A stretch of 64,000 nucleotides of DNA from Streptomyces sp. NBC_00620 (GTDB lineage Bacteria; Actinomycetota; Actinomycetes; Streptomycetales; Streptomycetaceae), in the NCBI RefSeq assembly GCF_026341825.1, contig NZ_JAPENY010000003.1, positions 930,001 to 994,000 of the forward strand, read 5' to 3'. Both the position numbers and the translations under genes were made by a program. Shown piece after piece: positions 16,610 through 24,602 of the stretch (position 1 is its first letter; each line of letters opens with the position of its first letter). A model generated the notes under the pieces. It saw nothing but the letters and a program-made list of their open reading frames with translations. It did no database searches and was not told where the DNA came from.

Positions 16610-17842
16610 ATGAGCACGTCGTCGAACACCACGACCACCCCCGGCAAGGACACCCGCGCCGCACCCGATGGCGAGGAACGGCAGAAGCTCCCGCTCTTCG
16701 CCCTGCTGGCCCTCGCCACGGCCGTCTTCATCACCAGCCTCACCGAGACCCTCCCGGCGGGCCTGCTCCCCGCGATGAGCGACGACCTCCACATGAGCGA
16801 GTCCGCGACCGGCCAGACGGTGACGATCTACGCGATCGGCACCGCCCTGACCGCGATCCCGTTGACCGCGGCCACCGCCGCCTGGCGGCGCAAGGTGCTG
16901 CTGCTGACCGCCATGGTGGGCTTCGCCGTGGCCAACACCGTCACCGCCGTGTCGTCGAACTACGGTCTGACGATGGTGGCGCGGTTCGTCGCGGGTGTCG
17001 CCGCCGGTGTGGCCTGGGCGCTGCTCGCGGGATACGCACGGCGCATGGCGCCCGTCGCGCTGCAGGGCAAGGCGATCGCCGTCGCCATGGCCGGTATTCC
17101 GCTGGCGCTCTCGCTCGGCGTGCCGGCCGGTACCTTCCTCGGCGAGACGCTCGGCTGGCGCACGGCGTTCGTGGCGATGACGGTGCTCACGGTGGTGCTG
17201 CTGGGATGGATCCTGGTGGCCGTGCCGGACTACCCCGGGCAGCAGGCCGGTGAGCGCCCGAAGATGCTGGACGCGCTGCGCGTCCCGGGCGTGGCCCCGG
17301 TGCTGTTCGTCACGCTTGCCTTCGTGCTGGCCCACACCATCCTGTACGCCTACGTCGCCACGTTCCTGGAAGACCTGGGCATGGGCGGTGACACCGATGT
17401 GGTGCTGCTCGTCTTCGGTGCCGCCTCCCTGCTCAGCATCTGGATCGTGGGCGCCCAGATCCACCTCCGGCTGCGCTCCCTGACCATCGCCAGCACCCTG
17501 CTGGTGGCCGTGTCGGCGGCGCTGCTTGCCGTGCTCTCCGACAACACCGCCCTGGTGTACGTCGCCGCCCTTCTGTGGGGCCTGGGCTGGGGCGGCGTGC
17601 CGACCCTGCTGCAGACCGCCGCGGGCGAGGCCGGCGGCGAATCCGCCGACGCGGCCCAGGCGATGCTGGTCACGCTGTGGAACGTCGCCATGGCGGCCGG
17701 CGGTGTCATCGGCGGCATCCTGCTCGACGTGAGCGGCCCCGGCTCCTTCCCCTGGACCATGCTGCTGCTCCTGCTGCCGGTGCTCGTGGTCGTCGTCCTC
17801 TCCCGCAACCACGGCTTCCCCGCGAAGCGCCTCGGCGCATAG
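16610..17842 (+). CDS. MFS transporter (arabinose-efflux/DHA1-like exporter)
   Basis: This is a 410-aa integral membrane protein with about twelve hydrophobic helices. The N-terminal helix has ALLALATAVFITSLTETLPAGLLPAMSDDLHMSESATGQ, typical of AraJ/Cmx-type DHA1 exporters. The loop between helices 2 and 3 (AAWRRKVLL) corresponds to the MFS A-motif. It probably exports a small molecule, perhaps the product or signal made nearby. A terminator-like hairpin at 17847-17900 follows. Confidence 0.88.
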   Translation: MSTSSNTTTTPGKDTRAAPDGEERQKLPLFALLALATAVFITSLTETLPAGLLPAMSDDLHMSESATGQTVTIYAIGTALTAIPLTAATAAWRRKVLLLTAMVGFAVANTVTAVSSNYGLTMVARFVAGVAAGVAWALLAGYARRMAPVALQGKAIAVAMAGIPLALSLGVPAGTFLGETLGWRTAFVAMTVLTVVLLGWILVAVPDYPGQQAGERPKMLDALRVPGVAPVLFVTLAFVLAHTILYAYVATFLEDLGMGGDTDVVLLVFGAASLLSIWIVGAQIHLRLRSLTIASTLLVAVSAALLAVLSDNTALVYVAALLWGLGWGGVPTLLQTAAGEAGGESADAAQAMLVTLWNVAMAAGGVIGGILLDVSGPGSFPWTMLLLLLPVLVVVVLSRNHGFPAKRLGA

Positions 17843-17846
17843 GACA

Positions 17847-17900
17847 CCGGACGGCCTCCGAACGTCCCCCCGCCTCAGGGGAGTTCGGGGGCCGTCCCGG
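17847..17900 (+). terminator. Hairpin after the MFS gene
   Basis: Arms at about 17847-17863 (ccggacggcctccgaac) and 17883-17900 pair with one mismatch and one bulge. The left arm begins 5 bp after the stop codon. Confidence 0.6.
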
Positions 17901-18326
17901 TGATGGGCCGCGCCTTCCGGTGACCGGACCGGGCGTCAGGACCATCTCGTCGGCCGGGGTGAGCAGTTGGATCTCCTGGAGGACCGTCCGCACCTGCCGT
18001 ATGCGGCGGCGGACGGCGCCGGACGCAACGTCCGCCTCCACCAACCCCCGGTCGTGGGCTGCCCGTCGGGCGGCCGACCGACACCCTGGCGGCCGGATGC
18101 CGACGCGTCCCCGCCGGGCCATGAACGGCCGCCGAAGGTACCTCCCCCGGCCTTCGGCGGTCATCGGCCTTTTGTTCACGATCTGTTGACACTCCGTCCG
18201 ACCCCCGGACAGCACACTCCCCGCAAGCCGGTTCTCCGGCATCTGTGCCACCCGTCACACCTCCCGGTGTCCTTTCCGCCCTGGTCAGAGGGCGAAGTCG
18301 CGAAGTCGCCGCGCAGCCCGTGAAAT
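17901..18326. other. Gene-poor spacer
   Basis: Open frames exist on both strands, but none has a start with a ribosome-binding site or a recognisable domain. A reverse-strand stretch near 17940-18060 reads VRRRIRQVRTVLQEIQLLTPADE. It has protein-like character and could be a gene remnant, but I cannot assign it. Confidence 0.4.
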
Positions 18327-18344
18327 TTTCCTTCGAGAAGGTAT
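18327..18344. promoter_or_regulatory. Autoregulatory element-like site 3
   Basis: TTTCCTTCGAGAAGGTAT is the most symmetric of the three sites, with the inner palindrome CCTTCGAGAAGG and A/T-rich flanks. It lies 74 bp before the start of the transposase-like gene and probably controls that gene and the response regulator behind it. Confidence 0.75.
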
Positions 18345-18417
18345 TTTTGTGGCCGCGAGGATGCTCGGTACACCTGCCGGGGTGCGAGCGATCTAGTTCT
18401 AGGGGGCGTGACGTCAG

Positions 18418-19620
18418 ATGTCGTCAGGAGAGATACGTGCGGCCGCTGCGGGCGAAGAGGCCCGCATGCAGACGTTCCTCGAGGAGATCTTCAGCCCGCT
18501 CCACCGGGCGGAACAACGCCGTTGGGCCCGGGCGTATCTACGGGGCCTGCTCCATGGCACCTGCCGGAAGACGCCACGGCGGATGGCGCGGGCCGAGGCG
18601 CTGCCGCCGGCCGCGGCACAGGGCCTGCACCAGTTCATCAACGCCAGCCCGTGGGACTGGGCGCCGGTCCGCGGCCGGCTCGCCCTGCGGGTCGCCGCGA
18701 GCACCACGCCGTACGCCTGGACCGTCGCCGAACTCATCATCCCCAAGCGCGGCGAGCACTCGGTCGGCGTGCACCGCCGCCTGGACGCCGGGACCGGACT
18801 GACCGTCAACTGCCAGCGCGCGGTGGGGCTGTTCCTGGCCGCGGGCGCCCACTGCTTCCCCGTGGACTGGAGTCTCGTCCTGAACGACGCCTGGGGCCGG
18901 GACCGGCAGCGCAGACTCCGGGCACGAATACCGGAGTCGGAGACCGCGCGTCCCGTCGGCGGCCATGTCCTCGACCTCGCCGCCGACGTCGTGGCGCGGC
19001 CCCGGCTGCCCGCCGTGCCCTGGGTGCTCGACCTGACGCGCTGCGACGACGCGAGCGGCGTCCTGGCCGGACTGGCCAGGCAGCGGCTGGACATCGTCTG
19101 CGAGGTCGACCCCGGCCAGATCGTGTTCACCGGGGACAGCTTCCCGACGGTGATCACCGTGGGCGAGCTGATGGAGGGCCGGTACGCCCGGCAGCCGCAG
19201 GTGATCACGCGGCAGGCGGCGGACGGCACCATCAAGGCGATACCGATGCACGCCTACGCCGGGACCGTGCGCCTGCCGCGGCGCAGCACCGGCCGGGACG
19301 ACAACTCGGTCAGCTACCGCATCCTGAAGCTCCGTGCCCCGGACGGACGCCGGGCCGCCCGGTACTGGATCACCAGCCTCACGGACCGGAGCGTGGAGGA
19401 AGTCATCGCCCCGGTACGCAGCCGCGCCGCCGTCCACACGGCCGTCACCGCACTGCAGAAGGACTTCGGCGCCCTCGACTTCGAAGGCCGCTCCTTCCCC
19501 GGCTGGCACCACCACATGACCATGGCCTCGGCCGCGTACGCCTTCCGAAATCTCCCCGCCGGCCCAGGCCTGGCACCCGTGGCGCCGGTACCCGCCGCGG
19601 CGGCCATGGCCGCGAGCTGA
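18418..19620 (+). CDS. Domesticated IS701-family transposase-like protein
   Basis: This is a 400-aa protein with IS701/DDE_5 layout. The segment that normally reads I-D-D-T-G-F-P-K-K-G here reads AELIIPKRGEHSVGVHRR, so the first catalytic Asp pair is missing. CQRAVGLFLAAGAHCFPVDWSL corresponds to the following core. WVLDLTRCDDASGVL replaces the usual A-D-x-G-Y-G. No terminal inverted repeats or target duplications are visible. The gene has its own butyrolactone-type operator and lies 27 bp before a regulator gene. It is more likely a recruited regulatory protein than a mobile element (inference). Confidence 0.72.
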   Translation: MSSGEIRAAAAGEEARMQTFLEEIFSPLHRAEQRRWARAYLRGLLHGTCRKTPRRMARAEALPPAAAQGLHQFINASPWDWAPVRGRLALRVAASTTPYAWTVAELIIPKRGEHSVGVHRRLDAGTGLTVNCQRAVGLFLAAGAHCFPVDWSLVLNDAWGRDRQRRLRARIPESETARPVGGHVLDLAADVVARPRLPAVPWVLDLTRCDDASGVLAGLARQRLDIVCEVDPGQIVFTGDSFPTVITVGELMEGRYARQPQVITRQAADGTIKAIPMHAYAGTVRLPRRSTGRDDNSVSYRILKLRAPDGRRAARYWITSLTDRSVEEVIAPVRSRAAVHTAVTALQKDFGALDFEGRSFPGWHHHMTMASAAYAFRNLPAGPGLAPVAPVPAAAAMAAS

Positions 19621-19647
19621 CGCGCCGCGAAGAGGAAGGCCCCCCAC

Positions 19648-20313
19648 ATGAGCAACGTACTCGTGGTGGAGCAGGACGCCTGCACCGCCGAAGCCCTCAT
19701 GCGTGATCTGCGCCGGCAGGGATACACCACACTCAGTGTCGACACCGGTGCGCGCGCCCTTCGCATCTACCGTGACGCCGATCTCGTCCTGCTCTCCCTG
19801 GAACTGCCCGATATCGACGGGCTGGAAGTGTGTCAGTCCTTAAGGGCCGAGAGTGACATCCCCATGATCGCCTTCACGCGCATCGACGAGGAACTCGAAC
19901 GGGTTCTCGCCCTCAGGGCGGGCGCGGACGACTGTGTCGTGAAGACCTGGGGATTCCGGGAAATAGGCGCCCGCATCGAGGCGGTGCTGCGCCGCACCCG
20001 GCCCCGGTCGATCATTTCCGAAACCATTTCGCTGCGCCCGCTCCACATCGATCCGCGAACCCGGGAAGTGCGTGTGCGCGACCGGATAGTCGACGTCACG
20101 TCGAAGGAATTCGAGCTGCTTCACCTGCTGGCCGCCAATCCGGAAACCGTGGTGACCCGGAAGGAGTTGATGGCGAAGGTGTGGGGCAGCAACTGGTCGC
20201 GGACGAGTCGCACCATCGACACGCACGTGAGCAGTCTGCGGGCGAAACTCGGATCCAGCGGATGGATCATCACGGTCCGCGGCGTCGGCTATCGAATGGG
20301 CCACGCCGGCTGA
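19648..20313 (+). CDS. Atypical OmpR-family response regulator without phospho-acceptor Asp
   Basis: This is a 221-aa protein with a receiver (1-115) and an OmpR winged helix (125-218: TSKEFELLHLLAANPETVVTRKELM, RTIDTHVSSLRAKL, VRGVGYRMG). At the phosphorylation position the usual LLDLxLPxxDG reads LLSLELPDIDG, so Asp is replaced by Ser50. The acidic pocket is partly kept (E8, D10), as are Thr and Lys equivalents. No kinase gene is adjacent. This matches aspartate-less regulators of the JadR1 type, which respond to metabolites. It probably regulates the neighbouring cluster. Confidence 0.87.
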   Translation: MSNVLVVEQDACTAEALMRDLRRQGYTTLSVDTGARALRIYRDADLVLLSLELPDIDGLEVCQSLRAESDIPMIAFTRIDEELERVLALRAGADDCVVKTWGFREIGARIEAVLRRTRPRSIISETISLRPLHIDPRTREVRVRDRIVDVTSKEFELLHLLAANPETVVTRKELMAKVWGSNWSRTSRTIDTHVSSLRAKLGSSGWIITVRGVGYRMGHAG

Positions 20314-20314
20314 G

Positions 20315-20354
20315 ACAGGGGCCCCGCGCGACGCACGTCGCCCGGGGCCCTCTG
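20315..20354. terminator. Bidirectional hairpin between convergent genes
   Basis: GC-rich arms around AGGGGCCCCG and CGGGGCCCT, with a one-base bulge, lie just after the regulator stop. They also fall just after the stop of the convergent gene at 20360. Confidence 0.6.
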
Positions 20355-20359
20355 CTGTG

Positions 20360-21112
20360 TCACGCCGTCCGGTCGTCCAGGCCCCGCAGCAGCGGGTGGG
20401 CGGCGCCGGTGCCGTCGCCCAGCGCACGCCGGGCCCACCAGACGGACGCCAGGTTCGAGGAGAACATGGGGCGGCCGGGGTCCTCGCGGGCGAGCTCCGT
20501 GAGGGTGGCGAGGGTGCCCATGCCCGTGCCGGTGAACAGCAGCGCGGTGCCGTCGGCGACCCTGCGTTCCCGTATGCGCCGCAGGATCTCCCGCGTGGTC
20601 ACCCGGTACGGGTCGTAGTGCTCGCTCCCGTCCTGGTTCCGCGCCGCCGGGACGAGCACCACGTCGTCGACCTTCAGCCCGGCCCGCTCCCAGAAGGCGC
20701 GGGAGGTGTCGGTGAGCCACGGCTGGTAGGGCGAGACGAGTGTCAGGCGGGCCACGCCGAGCGCCTCGCACAGCGCGAGGATCGCCTGCGTCGAGGACGC
20801 CACGCGATAGCCCGCACGCTCCGACAGTTCCTCGCACAGCGCACGGTCGCCGTCGGGGTTCAACAGGTAGTGCGAAGCGCTGCAGGCCACCACGGCGGCG
20901 TCCAGGCGCAGTTCACCGAAGTCGCCGAGGGTGTCGGGGAGCACGCGGTTGTACGTCTCCAGCATTTCCCTGAGTTCCGTGCCGGGCGTCACCGGGAAAC
21001 GCGCGGTGAACACATTCATTCCGGCGCCGGCCAAGTGGTTGAACTCCGGTTCCGCGGTGGGGTTTTCCGGCGGGACGACGAGCCCGAGCCTGGGCAGTGA
21101 AAAAAGGTCCAT
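20360..21112 (-). CDS. Asp/Glu racemase-superfamily enzyme (maleate isomerase/arylmalonate decarboxylase-like)
   Basis: This is a 250-aa protein with LGLVVPPENPTAEPEFNHLAG at the N-terminus, the usual opening of maleate cis-trans isomerases and arylmalonate decarboxylases. It also has the first active-site cysteine in VVACSASHYLL. The second active-site position, usually Cys, reads LFTGTGMGTLATL, a Thr. One-cysteine members exist among decarboxylase-like enzymes, so racemisation or isomerisation is less certain than decarboxylation. It is divergent from the carrier-protein operon and may act on its intermediates (inference). Confidence 0.68.
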   Translation of the reverse strand: MDLFSLPRLGLVVPPENPTAEPEFNHLAGAGMNVFTARFPVTPGTELREMLETYNRVLPDTLGDFGELRLDAAVVACSASHYLLNPDGDRALCEELSERAGYRVASSTQAILALCEALGVARLTLVSPYQPWLTDTSRAFWERAGLKVDDVVLVPAARNQDGSEHYDPYRVTTREILRRIRERRVADGTALLFTGTGMGTLATLTELAREDPGRPMFSSNLASVWWARRALGDGTGAAHPLLRGLDDRTA

Positions 21113-21204
21113 GCCAGCACCGTAGGACGCGCGTCACAGCGGCGGCGGACAACTCCCCCGGAAATGACGTCTGGCGCACACCGGCCTTGCACTCCCTTTC
21201 CTAC

Positions 21205-21220
21205 TTGACACTCCTTGACA
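21205..21220 (+). promoter_or_regulatory. Duplicated TTGACA motif before the carrier-protein operon
   Basis: TTGACA occurs at 21205-21210 and 21215-21220, in the repeated heptamer CTTGACA at 10-bp phase, about 100 bp before the first gene. Either copy could serve as a -35 box. No convincing -10 sequence stands out. Confidence 0.35.
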
Positions 21221-21318
21221 TTCCCTCACAGAGACCTGACCCCAATCCCCTTGTTCTGCCCCGGAGTTCGGGAGAGCGTATGGACCACGGCCTGCCGAAC
21301 CCTTGAGGAGTGAAGGCA

Positions 21319-22470
21319 ATGACCACCGAAGTAATCCCCGAGGAAATACCGGCGCAGCCCCGCATTTCCGACGCGACCCTGCGGGATTCCGCGCACATGG
21401 CCGGCGTGGAGTTCGGCCCGAAGGACGCCGCGACCATCGCCCGGCTGCTGGTGAAGACCGGCATCGAGCTGGTCGAGGTGGGCATGGTGTCGGGACCGGG
21501 CTCGAAGGACGCCGATCTCGTCCTCGCCACCCATGAGGCCGTCGGCCCCGAGCGCAGCATGACGCTGGTCGTGGTGCGGGATCGCCAGCAGGTCGCCAAG
21601 GCCCTCGACGAGGCCGAGCGGCTGGGCGTACGCCACATCATGTACTCCATCCCCACCTCGGAGCAGCACGCCAAGCTGAAGCTCGGCTCGTCCAGCCCCA
21701 AGTTCCTGCAGACGCTGGCCCGTTCGGCGATCACGCAGGCCAAGGAGCGCGGCTTCCACGTCACCTTCAGCGGCGAGGACGGCGCCCGCACCCCGAAGGA
21801 CCGGCTCGTCCCCTACGTGGCCGCGGGCTTCGAGGCCGGGGCCGACCGGTTCCGGCTCGCGGAGACCGTCGCGTATCTGTCGCCCTGGCAGATGGAGAAG
21901 GTGATCGCCGGTCTCACCGCGATCGACGGCTCCGAGATCGAGATCCACTCCCACAACATGCTCGGCATGGCCGTGGCCAACTCCCTCGCCGCCGTCCGCG
22001 CGGGAGCCCAGTGGATCTCGGCGACCGTCGGCGGCATCGGCGAGCGCGGCGGCAACGCACCGCTGGCCGAGCTGCTCACCTCGCTGCGCGTCATCCACGG
22101 CGACACCCGCTTCGACCTGAGCCATCTCACCGAGCTGTCGCGTGTCGCGCTCAAGGGCGCCGGTCTCGGCGAGGCGTTCCAGTCCGGGCCGACCACACCG
22201 CACGCCTTCGCCTACGAGCTGCCCGGCCAGCTCAACCATCCGGCGGCGTACGAGACGCTGCCCGCCGAACTCGTCGGCAACGCCCGCGAGTTGCGGGTCC
22301 GCAGCCGTCTCACACCCGCGCTCGTCAAGTGGGCGCTCGACGGCTCGGGCGTCTTCGTCGACGTCGAGGCGTTCACACCGTGGCTGGTCGGCCGGCAGGA
22401 GCGCGCCGACAGTCCGCTGCTCGACCGGGACGCCATCCGCAAGGCCGCCATCGACTTCCAGGCCGCCTGA
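21319..22470 (+). CDS. Homocitrate synthase/isopropylmalate synthase-like DRE-TIM metallolyase
   Basis: This is a 383-aa protein of the HMGL-like family. The signature ISDATLRDSAHM near residue 20 supplies the catalytic Arg-Asp, and IHSHNMLGMA supplies the metal-binding His-x-His. GGIGERGGNAPLAELL matches the conserved glycine-rich segment of homocitrate and isopropylmalate synthases. These enzymes condense an acyl-CoA with a 2-oxo acid. The C-terminal LeuA regulatory domain is absent. The ATG at 21319 follows a GAGGAG at 21305. It is the first gene of the operon. No homoaconitase or homoisocitrate dehydrogenase follows, so full alpha-aminoadipate synthesis is not encoded here. Confidence 0.82.
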   Translation: MTTEVIPEEIPAQPRISDATLRDSAHMAGVEFGPKDAATIARLLVKTGIELVEVGMVSGPGSKDADLVLATHEAVGPERSMTLVVVRDRQQVAKALDEAERLGVRHIMYSIPTSEQHAKLKLGSSSPKFLQTLARSAITQAKERGFHVTFSGEDGARTPKDRLVPYVAAGFEAGADRFRLAETVAYLSPWQMEKVIAGLTAIDGSEIEIHSHNMLGMAVANSLAAVRAGAQWISATVGGIGERGGNAPLAELLTSLRVIHGDTRFDLSHLTELSRVALKGAGLGEAFQSGPTTPHAFAYELPGQLNHPAAYETLPAELVGNARELRVRSRLTPALVKWALDGSGVFVDVEAFTPWLVGRQERADSPLLDRDAIRKAAIDFQAA

Positions 22471-22511
22471 ACACCCACCCCGATTCACTTCGACACACCA
22501 GGAGTTGTGCC

Positions 22512-22697
22512 ATGCCCACCGCCACTCTCAACGGCGTCTGCCCCGAGTGCGAGACCGACCTGACCGTGCCGCCGATCGACCGGGGCGAGACCCTCTCCTG
22601 CCCCGAGTGCATGCTCACGCTGCGCGTCGAGGACGTCCAGGACGGGCGGCTGTCCCTCCAGATGGTCGAGGTGCAGCTGCGCGACTGGGGTCAGTGA
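22512..22697 (+). CDS. lysW: LysW-type amino-group carrier protein with C-terminal Gln
   Basis: This is a 61-aa carrier. The N-terminal zinc ribbon has CPECETDL and CPECML. The rest is acidic beta sheet, and the C-terminus is LRDWGQ. Characterised LysW/AmCP proteins end in EDWGE, and the terminal Glu side-chain carboxyl is joined to the amino group of the substrate. Here the last codon is CAG (Gln), followed directly by TGA at 22695. The next gene (LysX-like ligase) starts one base after the stop. The family call is firm from size, the cysteines, the DWG tail and the neighbours. The missing terminal Glu is the odd feature. Confidence 0.9.
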   Translation: MPTATLNGVCPECETDLTVPPIDRGETLSCPECMLTLRVEDVQDGRLSLQMVEVQLRDWGQ

Positions 22698-22698
22698 G

Positions 22699-23550
22699 AT
22701 GACCAAGTCGGTAGCCATCGTCGCGGACCGGATCAGCTGGGAGGAACGCGAACTGATCAAAACCGGGCCGGACTTCGGCCTGAACATCGAGTGGGTCAAC
22801 GACGAGTCCCTGTGCCTCGGCCACCCGGACGCCCCGTCCGTGCACGACTACGACGCGCTGTTGCTGCGCAGCCGCAGCTACACCCGCGGCGGTCTGATCG
22901 CCACCCTCGCCGAGGGGGCCGGTGTGCCGGTCCTCAACACCGCGAGGGCGGTGAGCGCCTGTGAGAACAAGGCCGTCCTGCGCACGGTGCTGCGCACCGC
23001 GGGGGTGCCCGTGCCGGAGTATCGGCTCGTGCTGTCCCGCAAGGACTTCGAGAAGTCCCTCGAGGAACTGGAACTGCCCCTGGTCCTCAAGCCGGTCTAC
23101 GGCGGCATGGGCAAGCGCGTCACCCTGATCCGGCACGCCGACACCGCCCAGTCCGTGTACGACTACGTCGAGGATCTCGGCCACGCCTTCGAGCAGGCCT
23201 GCCTGGTCGAGCCGTACCTCGGCGGCGGCACCTCGGTGCGCTGCCTGGTCGTCGGGCACGAGCTGGTCGGCGCCGCGGAGTTCGCCTCCGGCGGCACCGA
23301 CTGGCGCAACAACGCGGCGCTCGGCAACAGCAGCCGCGCCGTCGCCCACGACCCCGACGTACTGAAGATCGTCGACGGGGTGGTGGCCGAACTCGGGCCC
23401 GGGATCTACGGAGTCGACCTCTTCGGCACCCCCGACGGCTACGTCGTCAACGAGGTCAACCACGCGCCCGGCTTCCGGGCGGTGGCCTCGGCGACCGGGG
23501 CGGACATCCCGTCGGCCGTCGCCCGCTACGTCCGGGAGCTGATCGCATGA
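22699..23550 (+). CDS. lysX: LysX/RimK-type ATP-grasp ligase (loads the carrier protein)
   Basis: This is a 283-aa ATP-grasp ligase. It has LVLKPVYGGMGKRVTLI in the nucleotide-binding region, LVEPYLGGGTSVRCLVVG, and the metal-ligand end YVVNEVNHAPGFRAVASATGADIP. LysX/ArgX enzymes attach alpha-aminoadipate or glutamate to LysW through the substrate amino group. In the enzymes I recall, the segment after VNEVN is close to HTMEF. Here it is HAPGF, so the substrate may differ. The ATG lies one base after the lysW stop. Confidence 0.88.
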   Translation: MTKSVAIVADRISWEERELIKTGPDFGLNIEWVNDESLCLGHPDAPSVHDYDALLLRSRSYTRGGLIATLAEGAGVPVLNTARAVSACENKAVLRTVLRTAGVPVPEYRLVLSRKDFEKSLEELELPLVLKPVYGGMGKRVTLIRHADTAQSVYDYVEDLGHAFEQACLVEPYLGGGTSVRCLVVGHELVGAAEFASGGTDWRNNAALGNSSRAVAHDPDVLKIVDGVVAELGPGIYGVDLFGTPDGYVVNEVNHAPGFRAVASATGADIPSAVARYVRELIA

Positions 23551-24602
23551 TCCGCGCGGGAGTCGTCGGCGCCTCCGGGCTCGCCGGCGGCGATCTCATC
23601 CGACTGATCACCCAACACCCCGATATGGAGCTGACCTTCCTCGGCGGCTCCTCCAACATCGGCCGGCGCCCGGCCGAGCTGCACCCGAATCTCCGTCTCG
23701 ACCTGGGACTGACGGTGCAGCCGGTCACCGAGGAGATCGCCGACCAGGTCGACGTCGTCTTCCTGGCCACGCCGGCACCGGTGTCGGCGGAGCTGGCCGC
23801 GCTGCTCGCGGACCGGGTACCGGCCGTCGTGGACCTCAGCGGCGCCTTCCGGATCCGCACCCCGGAGCTGCACGACCGCTGGTACCCGAAGGTCAAGCGG
23901 CGCACCGACCTCGCGGACCGCTTCGTGTACGGCGTACCGGAGCTGATCGGCGACCAGTTGGCGGACGCGGCGCTGATCTCGCTGCCCGGCTGCTACGCCA
24001 CCGCGATCACCCTGGGCCTCGCCCCGCTCACCCTCGGCCTCGGGCTGAACCTGAAGACCGTGGTGGTGGACGGCAAGAGCGGCTCCAGCGGCGGCGGCCT
24101 GCAGCTGCGCACCTCCGACCTGCACCCGTTCCGCAGCGGCGCCATCACCCCGTACTCCCCCACCGGACACCGGCACGCCGCCGAGGTCGGCGACTTCCTG
24201 GAGCGCGGCAAGCCCGGAACCATCGGCTCGCTGAGCATGTCCGCGTACGGCGTCTCACATGTGCGCGGCCTGCTCACCAGCTCCTACGTGTTCACCGACG
24301 ACCCCGTCGACCAGCGCGAGCTGCAGCGGGCGTACATCCGCTACTACAAGGAGCACCGCTTCGTGCGGGTGCGCAGGCACGCCGAGACGCTGATCCCGGT
24401 GCCCGACCCGCAGGCCGTACTGGGCTCCAACTACTGCGACGTGACCGCTTTGCACGACGAGGAGGGCGGCCGGATCGTCGTACTCGCCGCCCTCGACAAC
24501 CTGGTCAAGGGCGCGGCGGGCCAGGCCGTCCAGGCCGCCAACATCCGGTTCGGGCTGCCCGAGGAGACAGGTCTGACGATGCAGCCGGTGATGCCCGCAT
24601 GA
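23547..24602 (+). CDS. lysY: LysY/ArgC-type carrier-bound acyl-phosphate reductase
   Basis: This is a 351-aa NADPH-dependent semialdehyde dehydrogenase. The Rossmann motif is VVGASGLAGGDLIRLI at residue 5. The catalytic cysteine lies in ISLPGCYATAITLGLAPL near residue 150. The phosphate-binding segment is DGKSGSSGGGLQ. It reduces the carrier-bound acyl phosphate to an aldehyde. It overlaps lysX by ATGA and lysZ by ATGA. Confidence 0.9.
   Translation: MIRAGVVGASGLAGGDLIRLITQHPDMELTFLGGSSNIGRRPAELHPNLRLDLGLTVQPVTEEIADQVDVVFLATPAPVSAELAALLADRVPAVVDLSGAFRIRTPELHDRWYPKVKRRTDLADRFVYGVPELIGDQLADAALISLPGCYATAITLGLAPLTLGLGLNLKTVVVDGKSGSSGGGLQLRTSDLHPFRSGAITPYSPTGHRHAAEVGDFLERGKPGTIGSLSMSAYGVSHVRGLLTSSYVFTDDPVDQRELQRAYIRYYKEHRFVRVRRHAETLIPVPDPQAVLGSNYCDVTALHDEEGGRIVVLAALDNLVKGAAGQAVQAANIRFGLPEETGLTMQPVMPA

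Noticed and set aside
18418..19620. Active IS701 insertion sequence
   Set aside because: No terminal inverted repeats or target duplication were found, and the first catalytic Asp motif is missing.
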